From: Gluconobacter potus
Lineage (GTDB): Bacteria > Pseudomonadota > Alphaproteobacteria > Acetobacterales > Acetobacteraceae
Assembly: GCF_015244705.1 (NCBI RefSeq)
Contig: NZ_JABCQF010000001.1
Span: 62,001-126,000 of the forward strand
Reading direction: 5' to 3'
Length of the DNA: 64,000 nucleotides
The notes beneath the pieces are model-generated. The model was given only the letters and a program-made list of their open reading frames with translations, ran no database searches and was not told the DNA's origin. Of the stretch, positions 38,178-47,487 are shown one piece after another. Position 1 is the first letter of the stretch. The number at the start of each line of letters is the position of its first letter. The translations under genes and the position numbers were made by a program.

Positions 38178-38558
38178 ATGCCGAATACTTATGGCAGCAG
38201 AACCCTGACCGAGTGGCTCACACTGGTCCTAGGGGTTGTCATCATTCTGGTGGGGCTGTTCTTCGTGATCGCCGGGGCCGACCTCGCGATGCTGGGCGGC
38301 TCTGTCTATTACGTCATCTGTGGCATTCCGCTGGTTGCCGGCGGTGTTTTCATGCTCATGGGGCGGACGCTGGGCGCATTCCTGTATCTGGGGGCGCTGG
38401 CCTACACTTGGGTCTGGTCCCTGTGGGAAGTGGGCTTCAGCCCCGTTGACCTTCTGCCGCGTGATTTCGGCCCGACGCTGCTGGGCATCCTTGTCGCCCT
38501 CACCATCCCGGTTCTTCGCCGGATGGAAACCCGCCGCACCCTGAGGGAAACCGTCTGA
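38178..38558 (+). CDS. sldB: PQQ-dependent glycerol/D-sorbitol dehydrogenase, small membrane subunit
   Basis: 126 residues with four to five hydrophobic spans, for example LTLVLGVVIILVGLFFVIAG and YYVICGIPLVAGG. It matches the known SldB of Gluconobacter, which resembles the N-terminal membrane part of PQQ glucose dehydrogenase and anchors SldA and contributes to ubiquinone reduction. GGAGG lies before the ATG. The stop overlaps the sldA start by one base (TGATG), so translation is coupled. Confidence 0.95.
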   Translation: MPNTYGSRTLTEWLTLVLGVVIILVGLFFVIAGADLAMLGGSVYYVICGIPLVAGGVFMLMGRTLGAFLYLGALAYTWVWSLWEVGFSPVDLLPRDFGPTLLGILVALTIPVLRRMETRRTLRETV

Positions 38559-40789
38559 TGCGCAGATCCCATCTTCTCGCCACCGTTGCCTGTGCCACGC
38601 TGGCCTGCGCTCCGCTGGCTGCCAATGCCCAGTTCGCTCCCGCAGGCAGCGGCGGTGCGCCAACCTCCACCGTGCCGGGTCCCGGCAATGGCAGCAGCAA
38701 TTCCTTCGAGCCGACCGAGAACACGCCGGCTGCGAAGAGCCGCTTTTCCGGCCCGTCCCCCTATGCGCCCCAGGCGCCGGGTGTGAACGCGGCCAACCTG
38801 CCGGATATCGGGTCCATGGATCCGAACGATGTTCCGCAGATGGCCCCGCAGCAGAGTGCCAGCCCCGCCTCCGGAGACTGGGCCGCCTACGGCCATGACG
38901 ACAGCCAGATGCGCTATTCGCCCCTGTCAGAGATCACGCCGCAGAACGCCGATCAGCTCAAGGTCGCTTTCGTCTATCACACCGGCAGCTATCCGCGTCC
39001 GGGCCAGACGAACAAATGGGCTGCCGAAACCACCCCGATCAAGGTAGGTGACGGCCTCTACATGTGCTCCGCACAGAACGACATCATGAAGCTCGACCCG
39101 GCGACGGGTAAGGAGATCTGGCGTCACAACATCAACGAGAAATACGAAGCCATCCCCTACACCGCAGCGTGCAAGGGCGTGACGTATTTCACGTCGTCGC
39201 AGGTGCCTGAGGGCCAGCCCTGCCATAACCGTATCCTTGAAGGCACGCTCGACATGCGCCTGATCGCGGTCGATGCCGCGACCGGCAATCTGTGCGAGGG
39301 CTTCGGCAATGGCGGCCAGGTCAACCTGATGCAGGGTCTTGGCGAATCCGTTCCGGGCTTCGTCTCCATGACGACGCCGCCGCCGATCGTGAACGGTGTG
39401 GTCGTGGTCAACCACGAGGTTCTCGACGGTCAGCGGCGCTGGGCCCCGTCGGGTGTGATCCGTGGCTATGATGCCGAGAGCGGCAAGTTCCTGTGGGCCT
39501 GGGACGTGAACCGCCCCGATGACCACAGCCAGCCGACCGGCAACAACCATTACAGCCGTGGTACTCCGAACTCCTGGGCTGCGATGACCGGCGATAATGC
39601 GCTGGGTCTCGTCTACGTCCCGACCGGAAACTCGGCTTCCGACTACTACAGTGCCCTGCGTAGCGATGCCGAAAACAAGGTCTCGTCCGCAGTTGTCGCG
39701 CTCGACGTAAAGACGGGTTCCCCTCGCTGGGTCTTCCAGACGGCGCACAAGGACGTCTGGGACTATGATATCGGCTCGCAGGCCACGCTCATGGACATGC
39801 CCGGCCAGGATGGCCAGCCTGTCCCCGCACTCATCATGCCGACCAAGCGCGGCCAGACCTTCGTGCTCGACCGTCGTGATGGCAAGCCGATCCTGCCGGT
39901 CGAGGAGCGTCCCGCTCCGTCGCCGGGTGTGATCCCGGGCGATCCGCGTTCGCCGACGCAGCCCTGGTCCACGGGCATGCCGGCCCTGCGCGTGCCGGAC
40001 CTGAAAGAGACGGATATGTGGGGCATGTCCCCCATCGATCAGCTCTTCTGCCGTATCAAGTTCCGCCGTGCGAACTATACGGGTGAGTTCACGCCGCCGA
40101 GCGTCGACAAGCCCTGGATCGAATATCCGGGCTATAACGGCGGCAGCGACTGGGGCTCCGTGTCCTATGACCCGCAGAGCGGCATCCTGATTGCGAACTG
40201 GAACATCACCCCGATGTACGACCAGCTCGTGACCCGCAAGAAGGCCGACGAACTTGGCCTGATGCCGATCGATGACCCGAACTACAAGCCGGGTGGTGGC
40301 GGAGCCGAAGGTAACGGCGCCATGGACGGCACGCCTTACGGCATCGTCGTGACCCCGTTCTGGGATCAGTACACGGGCATGATGTGCAACCGTCCGCCCT
40401 ACGGCATGATCACGGCCATCGACATGAAGCATGGCCAGAAGGTGCTGTGGCAGCATCCGCTGGGAACGGCTCGCGCCAATGGTCCGTGGGGCCTGCCGAC
40501 GGGTCTGCCGTGGGAAATCGGTACGCCGAACAATGGCGGCTCGGTCGTTACGGCCGGTGGCGTGGTGTTCATCGCGGCGGCTACGGATAACCAGATCCGC
40601 GCCATCGACGAGCACACCGGCAAGGTGGTCTGGAGCGCAGTCCTGCCAGGCGGCGGTCAGGCCAACCCGATGACCTACGAAGCCAATGGTCATCAGTACG
40701 TCGCCATCATGGCGGGTGGTCATCACTTCATGATGACGCCGGTCAGCGATCAGCTGGTCGTCTACGCCCTGCCCGATCACAAGGGCTGA
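38558..40789 (+). CDS. sldA: PQQ-dependent glycerol/D-sorbitol dehydrogenase, large subunit
   Basis: 743 residues. Sec signal peptide (MRRSHLLATVACATLACAPLAANA), then a Ser/Pro-rich linker to about residue 105 and the quinoprotein propeller (GDWAAYGHDDSQMRYSPL onward, with repeated W-motif blades such as WVFQTAHKDVWDYDIGS). In the periplasm it oxidises polyols: glycerol to dihydroxyacetone, sorbitol to sorbose, gluconate to 5-keto-gluconate, mannitol and arabitol, passing electrons to ubiquinone. This is the hallmark oxidative-fermentation enzyme of Gluconobacter. PQQ synthesis genes are not in the window. Confidence 0.97.
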   Translation: MRRSHLLATVACATLACAPLAANAQFAPAGSGGAPTSTVPGPGNGSSNSFEPTENTPAAKSRFSGPSPYAPQAPGVNAANLPDIGSMDPNDVPQMAPQQSASPASGDWAAYGHDDSQMRYSPLSEITPQNADQLKVAFVYHTGSYPRPGQTNKWAAETTPIKVGDGLYMCSAQNDIMKLDPATGKEIWRHNINEKYEAIPYTAACKGVTYFTSSQVPEGQPCHNRILEGTLDMRLIAVDAATGNLCEGFGNGGQVNLMQGLGESVPGFVSMTTPPPIVNGVVVVNHEVLDGQRRWAPSGVIRGYDAESGKFLWAWDVNRPDDHSQPTGNNHYSRGTPNSWAAMTGDNALGLVYVPTGNSASDYYSALRSDAENKVSSAVVALDVKTGSPRWVFQTAHKDVWDYDIGSQATLMDMPGQDGQPVPALIMPTKRGQTFVLDRRDGKPILPVEERPAPSPGVIPGDPRSPTQPWSTGMPALRVPDLKETDMWGMSPIDQLFCRIKFRRANYTGEFTPPSVDKPWIEYPGYNGGSDWGSVSYDPQSGILIANWNITPMYDQLVTRKKADELGLMPIDDPNYKPGGGGAEGNGAMDGTPYGIVVTPFWDQYTGMMCNRPPYGMITAIDMKHGQKVLWQHPLGTARANGPWGLPTGLPWEIGTPNNGGSVVTAGGVVFIAAATDNQIRAIDEHTGKVVWSAVLPGGGQANPMTYEANGHQYVAIMAGGHHFMMTPVSDQLVVYALPDHKG

Positions 40790-40820
40790 GAACGCGGGAG
40801 CTGAGGCCTCCGGATGACGG

Positions 40821-40866
40821 AAGGGGTGGTTTTCGTGCCGGAAATGGCACGGAGACCACCCCTTTG
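40821..40866 (+). terminator. probable terminator after sldA
   Basis: AAGGGGTGGT pairs with ACCACCCCTT, with inner GTGCC/GGCAC; only a short TTTG follows, so termination may be partial. Confidence 0.6.
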
Positions 40867-40977
40867 TCGTTTCCGGGGCCGTTTTTTCCATTTTTCGGGT
40901 GGGAAGCGCCTCCAGACCCGGCTACAGGCTGTTTTCGTTCACAAAACTCTTCCCGGAACAGGCCACCTCCGACCATC

Positions 40978-42162
40978 ATGACCGACCGCTCTCCCGTCAT
41001 CCTTCAGGTTCTTCCGGCGCTGGGCACCGGCGGGCTGGAGCGCGGGGCTGTCGAGATTGCCGCGGCAATCACCCAAGGGGGCGGCACGGCACTGGTCGCC
41101 TCGCGTCCCGGTCGGCTTCTGGTGCAGCTCCGTCATGCCGGCGCACGATATATTGAGCTTGATCTGAAGAAAAAATCCCCTGTCGCCGTGCTGCGCCGGG
41201 CGAAGGACCTGCAGGCCATCATTCGCAGCGAGGGCGTGGATCTGGTCCATGCCCGCTCGCGGATTCCGGCTTGGGCGGCATGGATCGCGTGCCGCCGGGA
41301 AAACATCCCGCTCGTGACGACATGGCACGGCGTGCATGAGGCGAAGTGGCGGGGCAAGAAGCTCTATAATTCCGTGCTGGCGCGCGGCACCCGGGTCATT
41401 GCGATTTCGGAGTTCATCGCCCGTCGCCTGCGCAGCGAATACGCCGTGCCGGAGAGCCGTCTGCGCGTCATTCCGCGCGGGGCCGATCTGCGGGAGTTCA
41501 CGCCCGGCACGATCTTCGGCGAACGCGTGCAGAAACTGGCCGAGGCCTGGCGCGTGCCTGTCGAGGCAAGGATCATCCTCATGCCCGCACGGCTGACGGC
41601 ATGGAAAGGGCAGGGCGTTCTGGTCGAGGCGCTGGGTCTGCTGCGCTCGAAGATGGGCACAGGATGGATCTGCGTTCTGGCCGGCCCGGAGAACGACCGG
41701 AAGTTCTCTCGCAAACTGCAACAGCGCGTGCAGGAACTGGGGCTTGAGGAGCATGTCCGGTTCGCAGGAACCTGCACTGACATGCCGGCTGCCTGCGAAC
41801 TGGCGAGCGTTGTCGTGGCGCCCTCGCTCCGGCCCGAGCCGTTCGGACGCACACTGGTGGAAGCACAGATGATGGGTTGTCCGGTGATCGGTACCGCACA
41901 GGGGGCCATGATGGAGACGATCCTGCCCGGCGAGACGGGTCTGGTTGTGCCTCCCGATGATCCGCAAGCCCTGGCGGACGCGCTGAAAAGCGTTCTGGAA
42001 ACGGATGATGACGCACTGGACTGGCTGGCGGAAAAGGCCCGGGCCCATGCCGTCGCCAACTATACGACAACGCTGATGCAGGCCCGCACGCTGGGTGTGT
42101 ATGACGAACTTCTGGGCACCCGTCTGCGGGAGACATTCGAGGAATACAGCCATGACCAGTAA
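40978..42162 (+). CDS. family-4-type glycosyltransferase
   Basis: 394 residues, GT-B fold. The N-terminal half has QVLPALGTGGLERGAVEIA and VHARSRIPAW; the C-terminal half has RLTAWKGQGVLVEAL, RFAGTCTDMP and the donor-site PEPFGRTLVEAQMMGCPVIG with the conserved Glu. This is the layout of lipopolysaccharide or capsule glycosyltransferases using nucleotide sugars. The acceptor is not predictable. The following small gene overlaps its stop and an EamA transporter follows, an operon-like row. Confidence 0.88.
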   Translation: MTDRSPVILQVLPALGTGGLERGAVEIAAAITQGGGTALVASRPGRLLVQLRHAGARYIELDLKKKSPVAVLRRAKDLQAIIRSEGVDLVHARSRIPAWAAWIACRRENIPLVTTWHGVHEAKWRGKKLYNSVLARGTRVIAISEFIARRLRSEYAVPESRLRVIPRGADLREFTPGTIFGERVQKLAEAWRVPVEARIILMPARLTAWKGQGVLVEALGLLRSKMGTGWICVLAGPENDRKFSRKLQQRVQELGLEEHVRFAGTCTDMPAACELASVVVAPSLRPEPFGRTLVEAQMMGCPVIGTAQGAMMETILPGETGLVVPPDDPQALADALKSVLETDDDALDWLAEKARAHAVANYTTTLMQARTLGVYDELLGTRLRETFEEYSHDQ

Positions 42163-42331
42163 GGACGCAAAACCGACAGAGCAGATCGTCCGTGACCGCG
42201 CGGCGGCCGCGAAGGAAGAGCGGGAAAGCCGTGAGGCCAGGGCGCTCCGGGCCAATCTGATGCGCCGCAAACAGCAGCAGCGTGCGCGGCCGCAGGACGA
42301 CGCTGGCTCATCCTCTACCGATGATCGCTAG
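42152..42331 (+). CDS. small basic/acidic coil protein of unknown function
   Basis: 59 residues from the ATG at 42152, overlapping the glycosyltransferase stop by 11 bases. The sequence is charged and alanine-rich (RDRAAAAKEERESREARAL), likely one helix, with an acidic Ser/Asp tail. Such small cytosolic proteins are conserved next to glycosyltransferases in some Acetobacteraceae, to my recollection. The overlap at both ends (the next gene starts at 42321) supports real translation. Confidence 0.6.
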   Translation: MTSKDAKPTEQIVRDRAAAAKEERESREARALRANLMRRKQQQRARPQDDAGSSSTDDR

Positions 42332-43253
42332 AGAGTCTGTGAAGCGCAGCTTTCCCCTCCCTTCGCCGCAGGAACTGGCGCTGACGGGCGTGACGGTGCT
42401 GTGGGGCGTGACGTTTCTCGTGCTGCACATCGCCATGCAGCACTGCGGGCCAGGCTTTTTCGTTTTTGTCCGTTTCATGATGGCGGCGGTGTTCGTCGGG
42501 CTGCTGGCCGGGCGGAAACTGCTGGATTTCAACTGGCGGGAAGTCCGGGCCGGGGCGCTGATCGGAGTCGCCCTGGCGACCGGCTATGTGTTGCAGAGCG
42601 CGGGCCTGCACGACATCACCAGCAGCCGCTCCGCCTTCATCACGGCGCTTTACGTGCCGCTGGTGCCGATCTTCCAGTGGGCTTTCCTGCGCAAGCCGCC
42701 ACATCTGATGAGCTGGCTCGGGATTGCGCTGGCGTTTGCCGGTCTGGTCTGTCTGGCGGGACCAGCGGCGCTGTCGCTGTCCTTCGGGCGCGGGGACCTG
42801 CTGACGCTGTTTGCGGCCATCGCCATCGCGGTCGAGATCGTGCTGATCAGCCTCTATGCCCGGGGCGTGGACAGTCTGCGCGTGACGGTCATGCAACTCT
42901 TTGCTGGTAGTCTTTTCGCCGGGCTTATGATGCCGGTTTCGGGGGAGGCTTTTCCTTCCTTTTCATGGATCTGGTTTGGCTGTGCGCTCGGGCTGGGTGG
43001 CCTGAGCGCCCTCGTGCAGGTGGTGATGAACTGGGCGCAGAAATCCGTCGCGCCGACCAAGGCCGCGGTGATCTATGCCGGAGAGCCGGTCTGGGGTGGT
43101 CTTGTCGGCTGGCTGGCGGGCGACAGTCTGCCCCCGGCGACCCTGCTGGGGGCCATGCTGATCGTGGGCGGCGTGCTGACCAGCGAACTGCGCCCGCAAT
43201 GGCTTGAAGCCCTGCTTGGACGTTCATCACAGACCCTCACGAAAAATGACTGA
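42321..43253 (+). CDS. EamA/DMT-superfamily transporter
   Basis: 310 residues, ten hydrophobic segments in two EamA repeats, for example ALTGVTVLWGVTFLVLHIA and WLGIALAFAGLVCLAG; the second half repeats the pattern (AAVIYAGEPVWGGLVGWLAG). The family exports or exchanges small metabolites across the inner membrane; the substrate is unknown. The start ATG 42321 lies inside the previous small gene, so translation may be coupled. Confidence 0.9.
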   Translation: MIARESVKRSFPLPSPQELALTGVTVLWGVTFLVLHIAMQHCGPGFFVFVRFMMAAVFVGLLAGRKLLDFNWREVRAGALIGVALATGYVLQSAGLHDITSSRSAFITALYVPLVPIFQWAFLRKPPHLMSWLGIALAFAGLVCLAGPAALSLSFGRGDLLTLFAAIAIAVEIVLISLYARGVDSLRVTVMQLFAGSLFAGLMMPVSGEAFPSFSWIWFGCALGLGGLSALVQVVMNWAQKSVAPTKAAVIYAGEPVWGGLVGWLAGDSLPPATLLGAMLIVGGVLTSELRPQWLEALLGRSSQTLTKND

Positions 43254-43345
43254 TCCGACACATTGCGTGATCGCCCATCGCTCGCTAGAGCAGGTGGGTT
43301 AGACGCACAGGGCGATTTGTACTGCCCTCGTTCAGGAGTGCCTTC

Positions 43346-43897
43346 ATGCCCATCATGCCCGACACATGGATCCGCCAGATGGCCCGGGAAAAAGGCATGA
43401 TCGAGCCATTCGTGGAGGCCCAGAAGCGCGAAGGCGTCATTTCCTACGGCCTGTCGTCCTATGGCTATGACGCGCGCGTGGCGGAAGAATTCAAGATCTT
43501 CACCGACGTGGACAGCGCCATCGTCGATCCGAAGAACTTTGCGTCCAACAGCTTCGTGACCCGTACGGGCGACATCACCATCCCGCCCAACAGCTTCGCG
43601 CTGGCGCATACAGTCGAATATTTCCGTATCCCGCGTGACACGCTGGTGGTGTGCCTCGGCAAGTCCACCTATGCGCGCTGCGGCATCATCGTGAACGTCA
43701 CGCCGCTTGAGCCGGAATGGGAAGGCCAGGTCACGATCGAGATCAGTAACACTACGCCGCTGCCCGCGCGAATCTATGCGAACGAGGGCATCTGTCAGTT
43801 CCTGTTTTTCCAGGGTGCCAGCCCCTGTGAGGTCAGCTACGCCGACCGTGCTGGAAAATACATGCGCCAGTCCGGCGTCACCACGCCCCGCCTCTAA
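43346..43897 (+). CDS. dcd: dCTP deaminase
   Basis: 183 residues. Converts dCTP to dUTP for dTMP synthesis. [18 protein letters not shown] and the catalytic Glu segment [16 protein letters not shown] are conserved. A second ATG at 43355 is possible. It lies 39 bases upstream of murA on the same strand. Confidence 0.96.
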   Translation: MPIMPDTWIRQMAREKGMIEPFVEAQKREGVISYGLSSYGYDARVAEEFKIFTDVDSAIVDPKNFASNSFVTRTGDITIPPNSFALAHTVEYFRIPRDTLVVCLGKSTYARCGIIVNVTPLEPEWEGQVTIEISNTTPLPARIYANEGICQFLFFQGASPCEVSYADRAGKYMRQSGVTTPRL

Positions 43898-43935
43898 GGC
43901 TACGCTTTCAAGGCCCGTTTCTCAAGGATCGCACC

Positions 43936-45192
43936 ATGGACCGTTTCATCATTCGCGGTGGCCGCCGCCTGACAGGCGAAATCGAGATCGGGGGGGCCAA
44001 GAACTCCGGCCTCAAACTCATGGTCGCGGGCCTGCTGACATCCGAGCGGCTGGTGCTGTCCAACGTGCCGGCCATCGCTGACATCAAGACGATGCGCGAC
44101 CTTCTGGTGGGGCTGGGCATCACGGTTGAGGACGCCGGGCCGCGCACGCTGTCCATTGGTGGCGAGATCGGCTCCGTCGAGGCGCCGTATGACATCGTCT
44201 CCAAGATGCGCGCCTCCATTCTGGTGCTCGGACCGCTTCTGGCCCGCGCGCGTGAGGCGAAGGTCTCTCTGCCGGGCGGCTGCGCCATCGGAACGCGCCC
44301 GGTGGACATGCATCTCAAGGGGCTTGAGACGCTGGGCGCCGAGATCCGTCTCGAAAACGGCTATATCAATGCGACCGCTCCGGACGGGCTGAAGGGCGAC
44401 CGGATCATCCTGCCGTTTGCCAGCGTGGGCGCGACTGAGAACCTGCTGATGGCCGCAACGCTGGCCAAGGGGCGCACCCATATCGTTAACGCCGCACGCG
44501 AGCCGGAAATCAGCGATCTGGTGCACTGCCTGAATGCGATGGGCGCGCAGATCACGGGCGAAGGCTCGGGCACGCTGGTCATTGACGGTGTGGAAAAGCT
44601 GCACGGCGCGCATTACGCCGTCATGCCGGACCGTATCGAATGCGGCACCTATGCCTGCGCGGCCGGTATCACGGGCGGTGACCTGCTGCTCGTGGGGGGA
44701 CGCGCTGATGATCTGGGCGCCGTGATCCGCACGCTTGAGGAAACGGGCGTCGAGGTTCTGGAAGAAGAACGCGGCCTGCGCGTCCGCCGCAGCGGGACGC
44801 TTCAGGGCGTGGACATCATGACCGAGCCGTATCCCGGCTTCCCGACGGACATGCAGGCGCAGTTCATGGCGATGCTGTCGGTGGCCGAAGGTGCGTCCAT
44901 GATCACCGAGACGATCTTCGAAAACCGTTTCATGCATGTGCCGGAGCTCAACCGCATGGGCGCGCGCGTCAACGTGCACGGCCGCTCCGCCATCATCCGC
45001 GGTGTGCCGAAGCTGTCGGGTGCTCCCGTCATGGCGACCGATCTGCGGGCCTCGTTCTCGCTGATCCTCGCTGGGCTGGCAGCGGAAGGTGAGACGCAGC
45101 TCAGTCGCATCTATCATCTGGATCGCGGCTACGAAGGCGTGGACCGCAAGCTCGCCGCCTGCGGTGCCGACATCGCCCGCGTTTCAGACTGA
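43936..45192 (+). CDS. murA: UDP-N-acetylglucosamine 1-carboxyvinyltransferase
   Basis: 418 residues. Transfers enolpyruvyl from PEP to UDP-GlcNAc, the first committed step of peptidoglycan synthesis. The N-terminal [16 protein letters not shown] and the fosfomycin-target Cys in [15 protein letters not shown] are present, so the usual fosfomycin-sensitive residue is kept. The gene is followed by the three-stem repeat element at 45211-45290 that separates it from the convergent polyol dehydrogenase gene. Confidence 0.98.
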   Translation: MDRFIIRGGRRLTGEIEIGGAKNSGLKLMVAGLLTSERLVLSNVPAIADIKTMRDLLVGLGITVEDAGPRTLSIGGEIGSVEAPYDIVSKMRASILVLGPLLARAREAKVSLPGGCAIGTRPVDMHLKGLETLGAEIRLENGYINATAPDGLKGDRIILPFASVGATENLLMAATLAKGRTHIVNAAREPEISDLVHCLNAMGAQITGEGSGTLVIDGVEKLHGAHYAVMPDRIECGTYACAAGITGGDLLLVGGRADDLGAVIRTLEETGVEVLEEERGLRVRRSGTLQGVDIMTEPYPGFPTDMQAQFMAMLSVAEGASMITETIFENRFMHVPELNRMGARVNVHGRSAIIRGVPKLSGAPVMATDLRASFSLILAGLAAEGETQLSRIYHLDRGYEGVDRKLAACGADIARVSD

Positions 45193-45210
45193 TTGCTCTG
45201 TATAATTTCT

Positions 45211-45290
45211 AAAAGTTTTTGGGTTCCGCCTTTTTTCAAAAAGGCGGAGAGCTTCGAAGCTTTTTGAAAAAAGCTTCACCAAAAACTTTT
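45211..45290. repeat. three-stem palindromic element (REP/MITE-like) between murA and the polyol dehydrogenase
   Basis: Outer 12-bp arms AAAAGTTTTTGG (45211-45222) and CCAAAAACTTTT (45279-45290) enclose two 10-bp hairpins: CCGCCTTTTT/AAAAAGGCGG (45226-45247) and GAAGCTTTTT/AAAAAGCTTC (45256-45277), each with a two-base loop. The result is a cruciform or three-way junction. It can act as a bidirectional terminator, since both hairpins contain T/A-runs. I do not see another copy in the window. Confidence 0.7.
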
Positions 45291-46764
45291 ATACGTTTGC
45301 GACCAGATCCTTCAGGACGGCGGCCGTACTGCGGGTCTTCAGGTCTTCGCGGGTCTGGATGAAGCGCGTGAGGAACTCGGCAGAGTTTTCAAGCCCCCAT
45401 CCGGCGAACACGCTCATGTCCAGGGCCTTGGCGGGGTTGGCGTCCAGCGCCAGAGCGCGGTCTTCGGCACTGAGGCGCGGTTCCGTGACGGCGAATGTGG
45501 CTTCCACGTCATCGCGGCCGGTCAGATAGGCACAGTAACAGGCGAGGACGAAAGCAATCCGGCGCGGGTCCTGGGCCTTTTTCAGAACGTCCTCGGCAGT
45601 AGCGCGCAGGAACACCGGCAGCTTGGATGTGCTGTCGGATGTGATGCGCAGAAGCTGGTCACTGACGGCATGGTTGCGGAACCGCTGCAGAAGCTGGGCG
45701 GCATAGCCCGGCAGGCTGATGCCCGGAGGGGCTGTGAGCTGCGGCTCGACGTCATGACGCAGGAACTGCTCCAGCAGGGCGGCCAGATGTTCGTCGCCCA
45801 TGGCCTCATCGACCAGCCGGTATCCCATCAGAACGCCCGGCAGGGCCAGCGTGGAATGGGACGCGTTTAGCATCCGCAGCTTGACCTGCTCGTAAGGCTC
45901 GACATCGTCCGTGAACAGCACGCCGACCTGCTCCCAGGCCGGGCGTCCGGCCGGGAAGTGGTCTTCCACAACCCACTGGATGAAGTCTTCGCAGAACACG
46001 GGAACGCGGTCCTCGATCCCGCTCTGTGCATCCAGACGCGCCACGTCGGCGGGGTGGACGGCCGGGGTGATGCGATCGACCATGCAGGACGGGAAGGCGA
46101 CATTGGCCTCGATCCACTCCGCCAGTTCCGCGTCGCGCAGGCGGGCGAAGGACAGCACGGCATTGCGCGCGACATCGCCGTTTGCGGGAACGTTGTCGCA
46201 GGACAGGATGGTGAATGGCGCAACACCGGCATCCCGGCGCTGGCGCAGGGCTTCCGTCATCAGGCCAAACGCCGTGTGCGGGACCGGACGGTGCAGGTCT
46301 TCGGCAATGGCGGGATGTTCGGTCATGAACCGTCCGGCCTCATCCATGTAGTAGCCGCCTTCAGTCACCGTCATGCTGACGATGCGGATGGCCGGGTCCG
46401 TCAGACGCTTCAGCGCGGCCTCGCGGTCGGCCGGGGCGTGGATGTATTCGACCAGCGACTTCACCACCCGGACCGTATCAGGCCGGTTCGGCGGGCATTC
46501 GCGCAGGGTGTAGAGCCCGTTCTGCGCATGCAGGGCCTCGGCTTTCGCCACTTCCGCCGGATGGTCCATCAGACCCATCCCGACAATGCCCCAGCCCGAC
46601 TGGTCCGCCAGCGCAAGCGCGCGGTCCGTATACACGGCCTGATGGGCACGATGGAAATTGCCGACGCTCAGATGGACAATGCCAGGCGTCACCGCATCCC
46701 GGTCATAGGACGACGTCAGGATGGAGTCCGGGAGGTGGGACAGGGTCTGGGAAGTCAGGATCAT
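45289..46764 (-). CDS. mannitol 2-dehydrogenase / long-chain polyol dehydrogenase
   Basis: 491 residues, the polyol-specific long-chain family. N-terminal NAD(P) domain with IVHLSVGNFHRAHQAVYTD, catalytic KLRMLNASHS (Lys, Asn, His) in the C-terminal domain. Interconverts D-mannitol and D-fructose, or sorbitol and fructose, in the cytosol; Gluconobacter has several NAD(P)-dependent paralogues of this length. Whether it prefers mannitol or sorbitol, NAD or NADP, cannot be decided here. The TAA-proximal end touches the outer arm of the palindromic element. Upstream, two dyads (46842-46898) may be operators. Confidence 0.92.
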   Translation of the reverse strand: MILTSQTLSHLPDSILTSSYDRDAVTPGIVHLSVGNFHRAHQAVYTDRALALADQSGWGIVGMGLMDHPAEVAKAEALHAQNGLYTLRECPPNRPDTVRVVKSLVEYIHAPADREAALKRLTDPAIRIVSMTVTEGGYYMDEAGRFMTEHPAIAEDLHRPVPHTAFGLMTEALRQRRDAGVAPFTILSCDNVPANGDVARNAVLSFARLRDAELAEWIEANVAFPSCMVDRITPAVHPADVARLDAQSGIEDRVPVFCEDFIQWVVEDHFPAGRPAWEQVGVLFTDDVEPYEQVKLRMLNASHSTLALPGVLMGYRLVDEAMGDEHLAALLEQFLRHDVEPQLTAPPGISLPGYAAQLLQRFRNHAVSDQLLRITSDSTSKLPVFLRATAEDVLKKAQDPRRIAFVLACYCAYLTGRDDVEATFAVTEPRLSAEDRALALDANPAKALDMSVFAGWGLENSAEFLTRFIQTREDLKTRSTAAVLKDLVANV

Positions 46765-46841
46765 GGACAGGATCTTTCAGACGAAAGGACCGGCTTCTTT
46801 TAGAAGCCTCCATCTTCGAGGAAACCGTTTTTGTATTTTGT

Positions 46842-46898
46842 GAATTATTTCTAATAATTCTCCCGAATACGCGAGCATTAGCGGAAATGGTTATTTCC
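46842..46898. promoter_or_regulatory. two dyads in the polyol dehydrogenase-msrC divergent region
   Basis: GAATTATT-TCT-AATAATTC (46842-46860) is a perfect 8-bp arm palindrome, and GGAAAT-GGTT-ATTTCC (46883-46898) a 6-bp one, 22 bases apart. They lie in an AT-rich 219-base spacer between divergent starts, as expected for operator sites. The controlling protein is unknown. Confidence 0.5.
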
Positions 46899-46983
46899 CA
46901 TAAATATGGCGACCTTTTCCGTTTTTTCCCGTCTGTCCTATGATCGGCGGCCCCATTCTTCGTTTTTTGCAGGACAGTTTCTC

Positions 46984-47460
46984 ATGAGTGCCCCCATCCA
47001 TCGTCTGAGCGTGGACGAACTCGTCCCCATGGTGCGGTCCGTCCTGTCGACCGAGACGGACATGATTGCCAACATGGCCAATATCGCGGCCCTGCTTTTC
47101 GAAACCCTGCCGCAGATCAACTGGGCCGGGTTCTATCTGTGGAAAGAGGCGGATCGCCAGCTCGTGCTGGGGCCGTTTCAGGGTCGTCTGGCCTGCACGC
47201 GGATTCCGCTCGGGCGCGGCGTCTGTGGCACGGTCGCGCAGAACCGGGAGACGCTGGTCGTGCCGGACGTGCATGCGTTTCCGGGACATATCGCATGCGA
47301 TGCGGCTTCGGAATCGGAAATCGTGCTTCCGATCGTGGCCAAGGGCGCGCTTGTGGGCGTGCTGGACATCGACAGCCCCGTAAAGGACCGGTTCTCCGAT
47401 GCCGATCGCACACGGCTGGAAGAGGTGGTCAGCCTGCTCGTAGCAACACTGGAAGGTTGA
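46984..47460 (+). CDS. msrC: free methionine-(R)-sulfoxide reductase (GAF domain)
   Basis: 158 residues, a single GAF domain. WAGFYLW and the cysteines in LACTRIPLG, GVCGTVA and HIACDAAS match the three catalytic/resolving cysteines of fRMsr. VLPIVAKGALVGVLDIDSP is the conserved strand. It reduces free Met-R-sulfoxide with thioredoxin, an oxidative-stress repair activity. A GC hairpin (GAGCGGGG/CCCCGCTC, 47459-47479) follows its stop. Confidence 0.92.
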   Translation: MSAPIHRLSVDELVPMVRSVLSTETDMIANMANIAALLFETLPQINWAGFYLWKEADRQLVLGPFQGRLACTRIPLGRGVCGTVAQNRETLVVPDVHAFPGHIACDAASESEIVLPIVAKGALVGVLDIDSPVKDRFSDADRTRLEEVVSLLVATLEG

Positions 47461-47487
47461 GCGGGGACTGGCCCCGCTCAGCCGGGG

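Noticed and set aside
38927-40891. 654-codon minus-strand frame opposite sldA
   Set aside because: The sldA reading is unmistakable; the antisense frame shows only composition-driven sequence rich in Arg, His and Asp.
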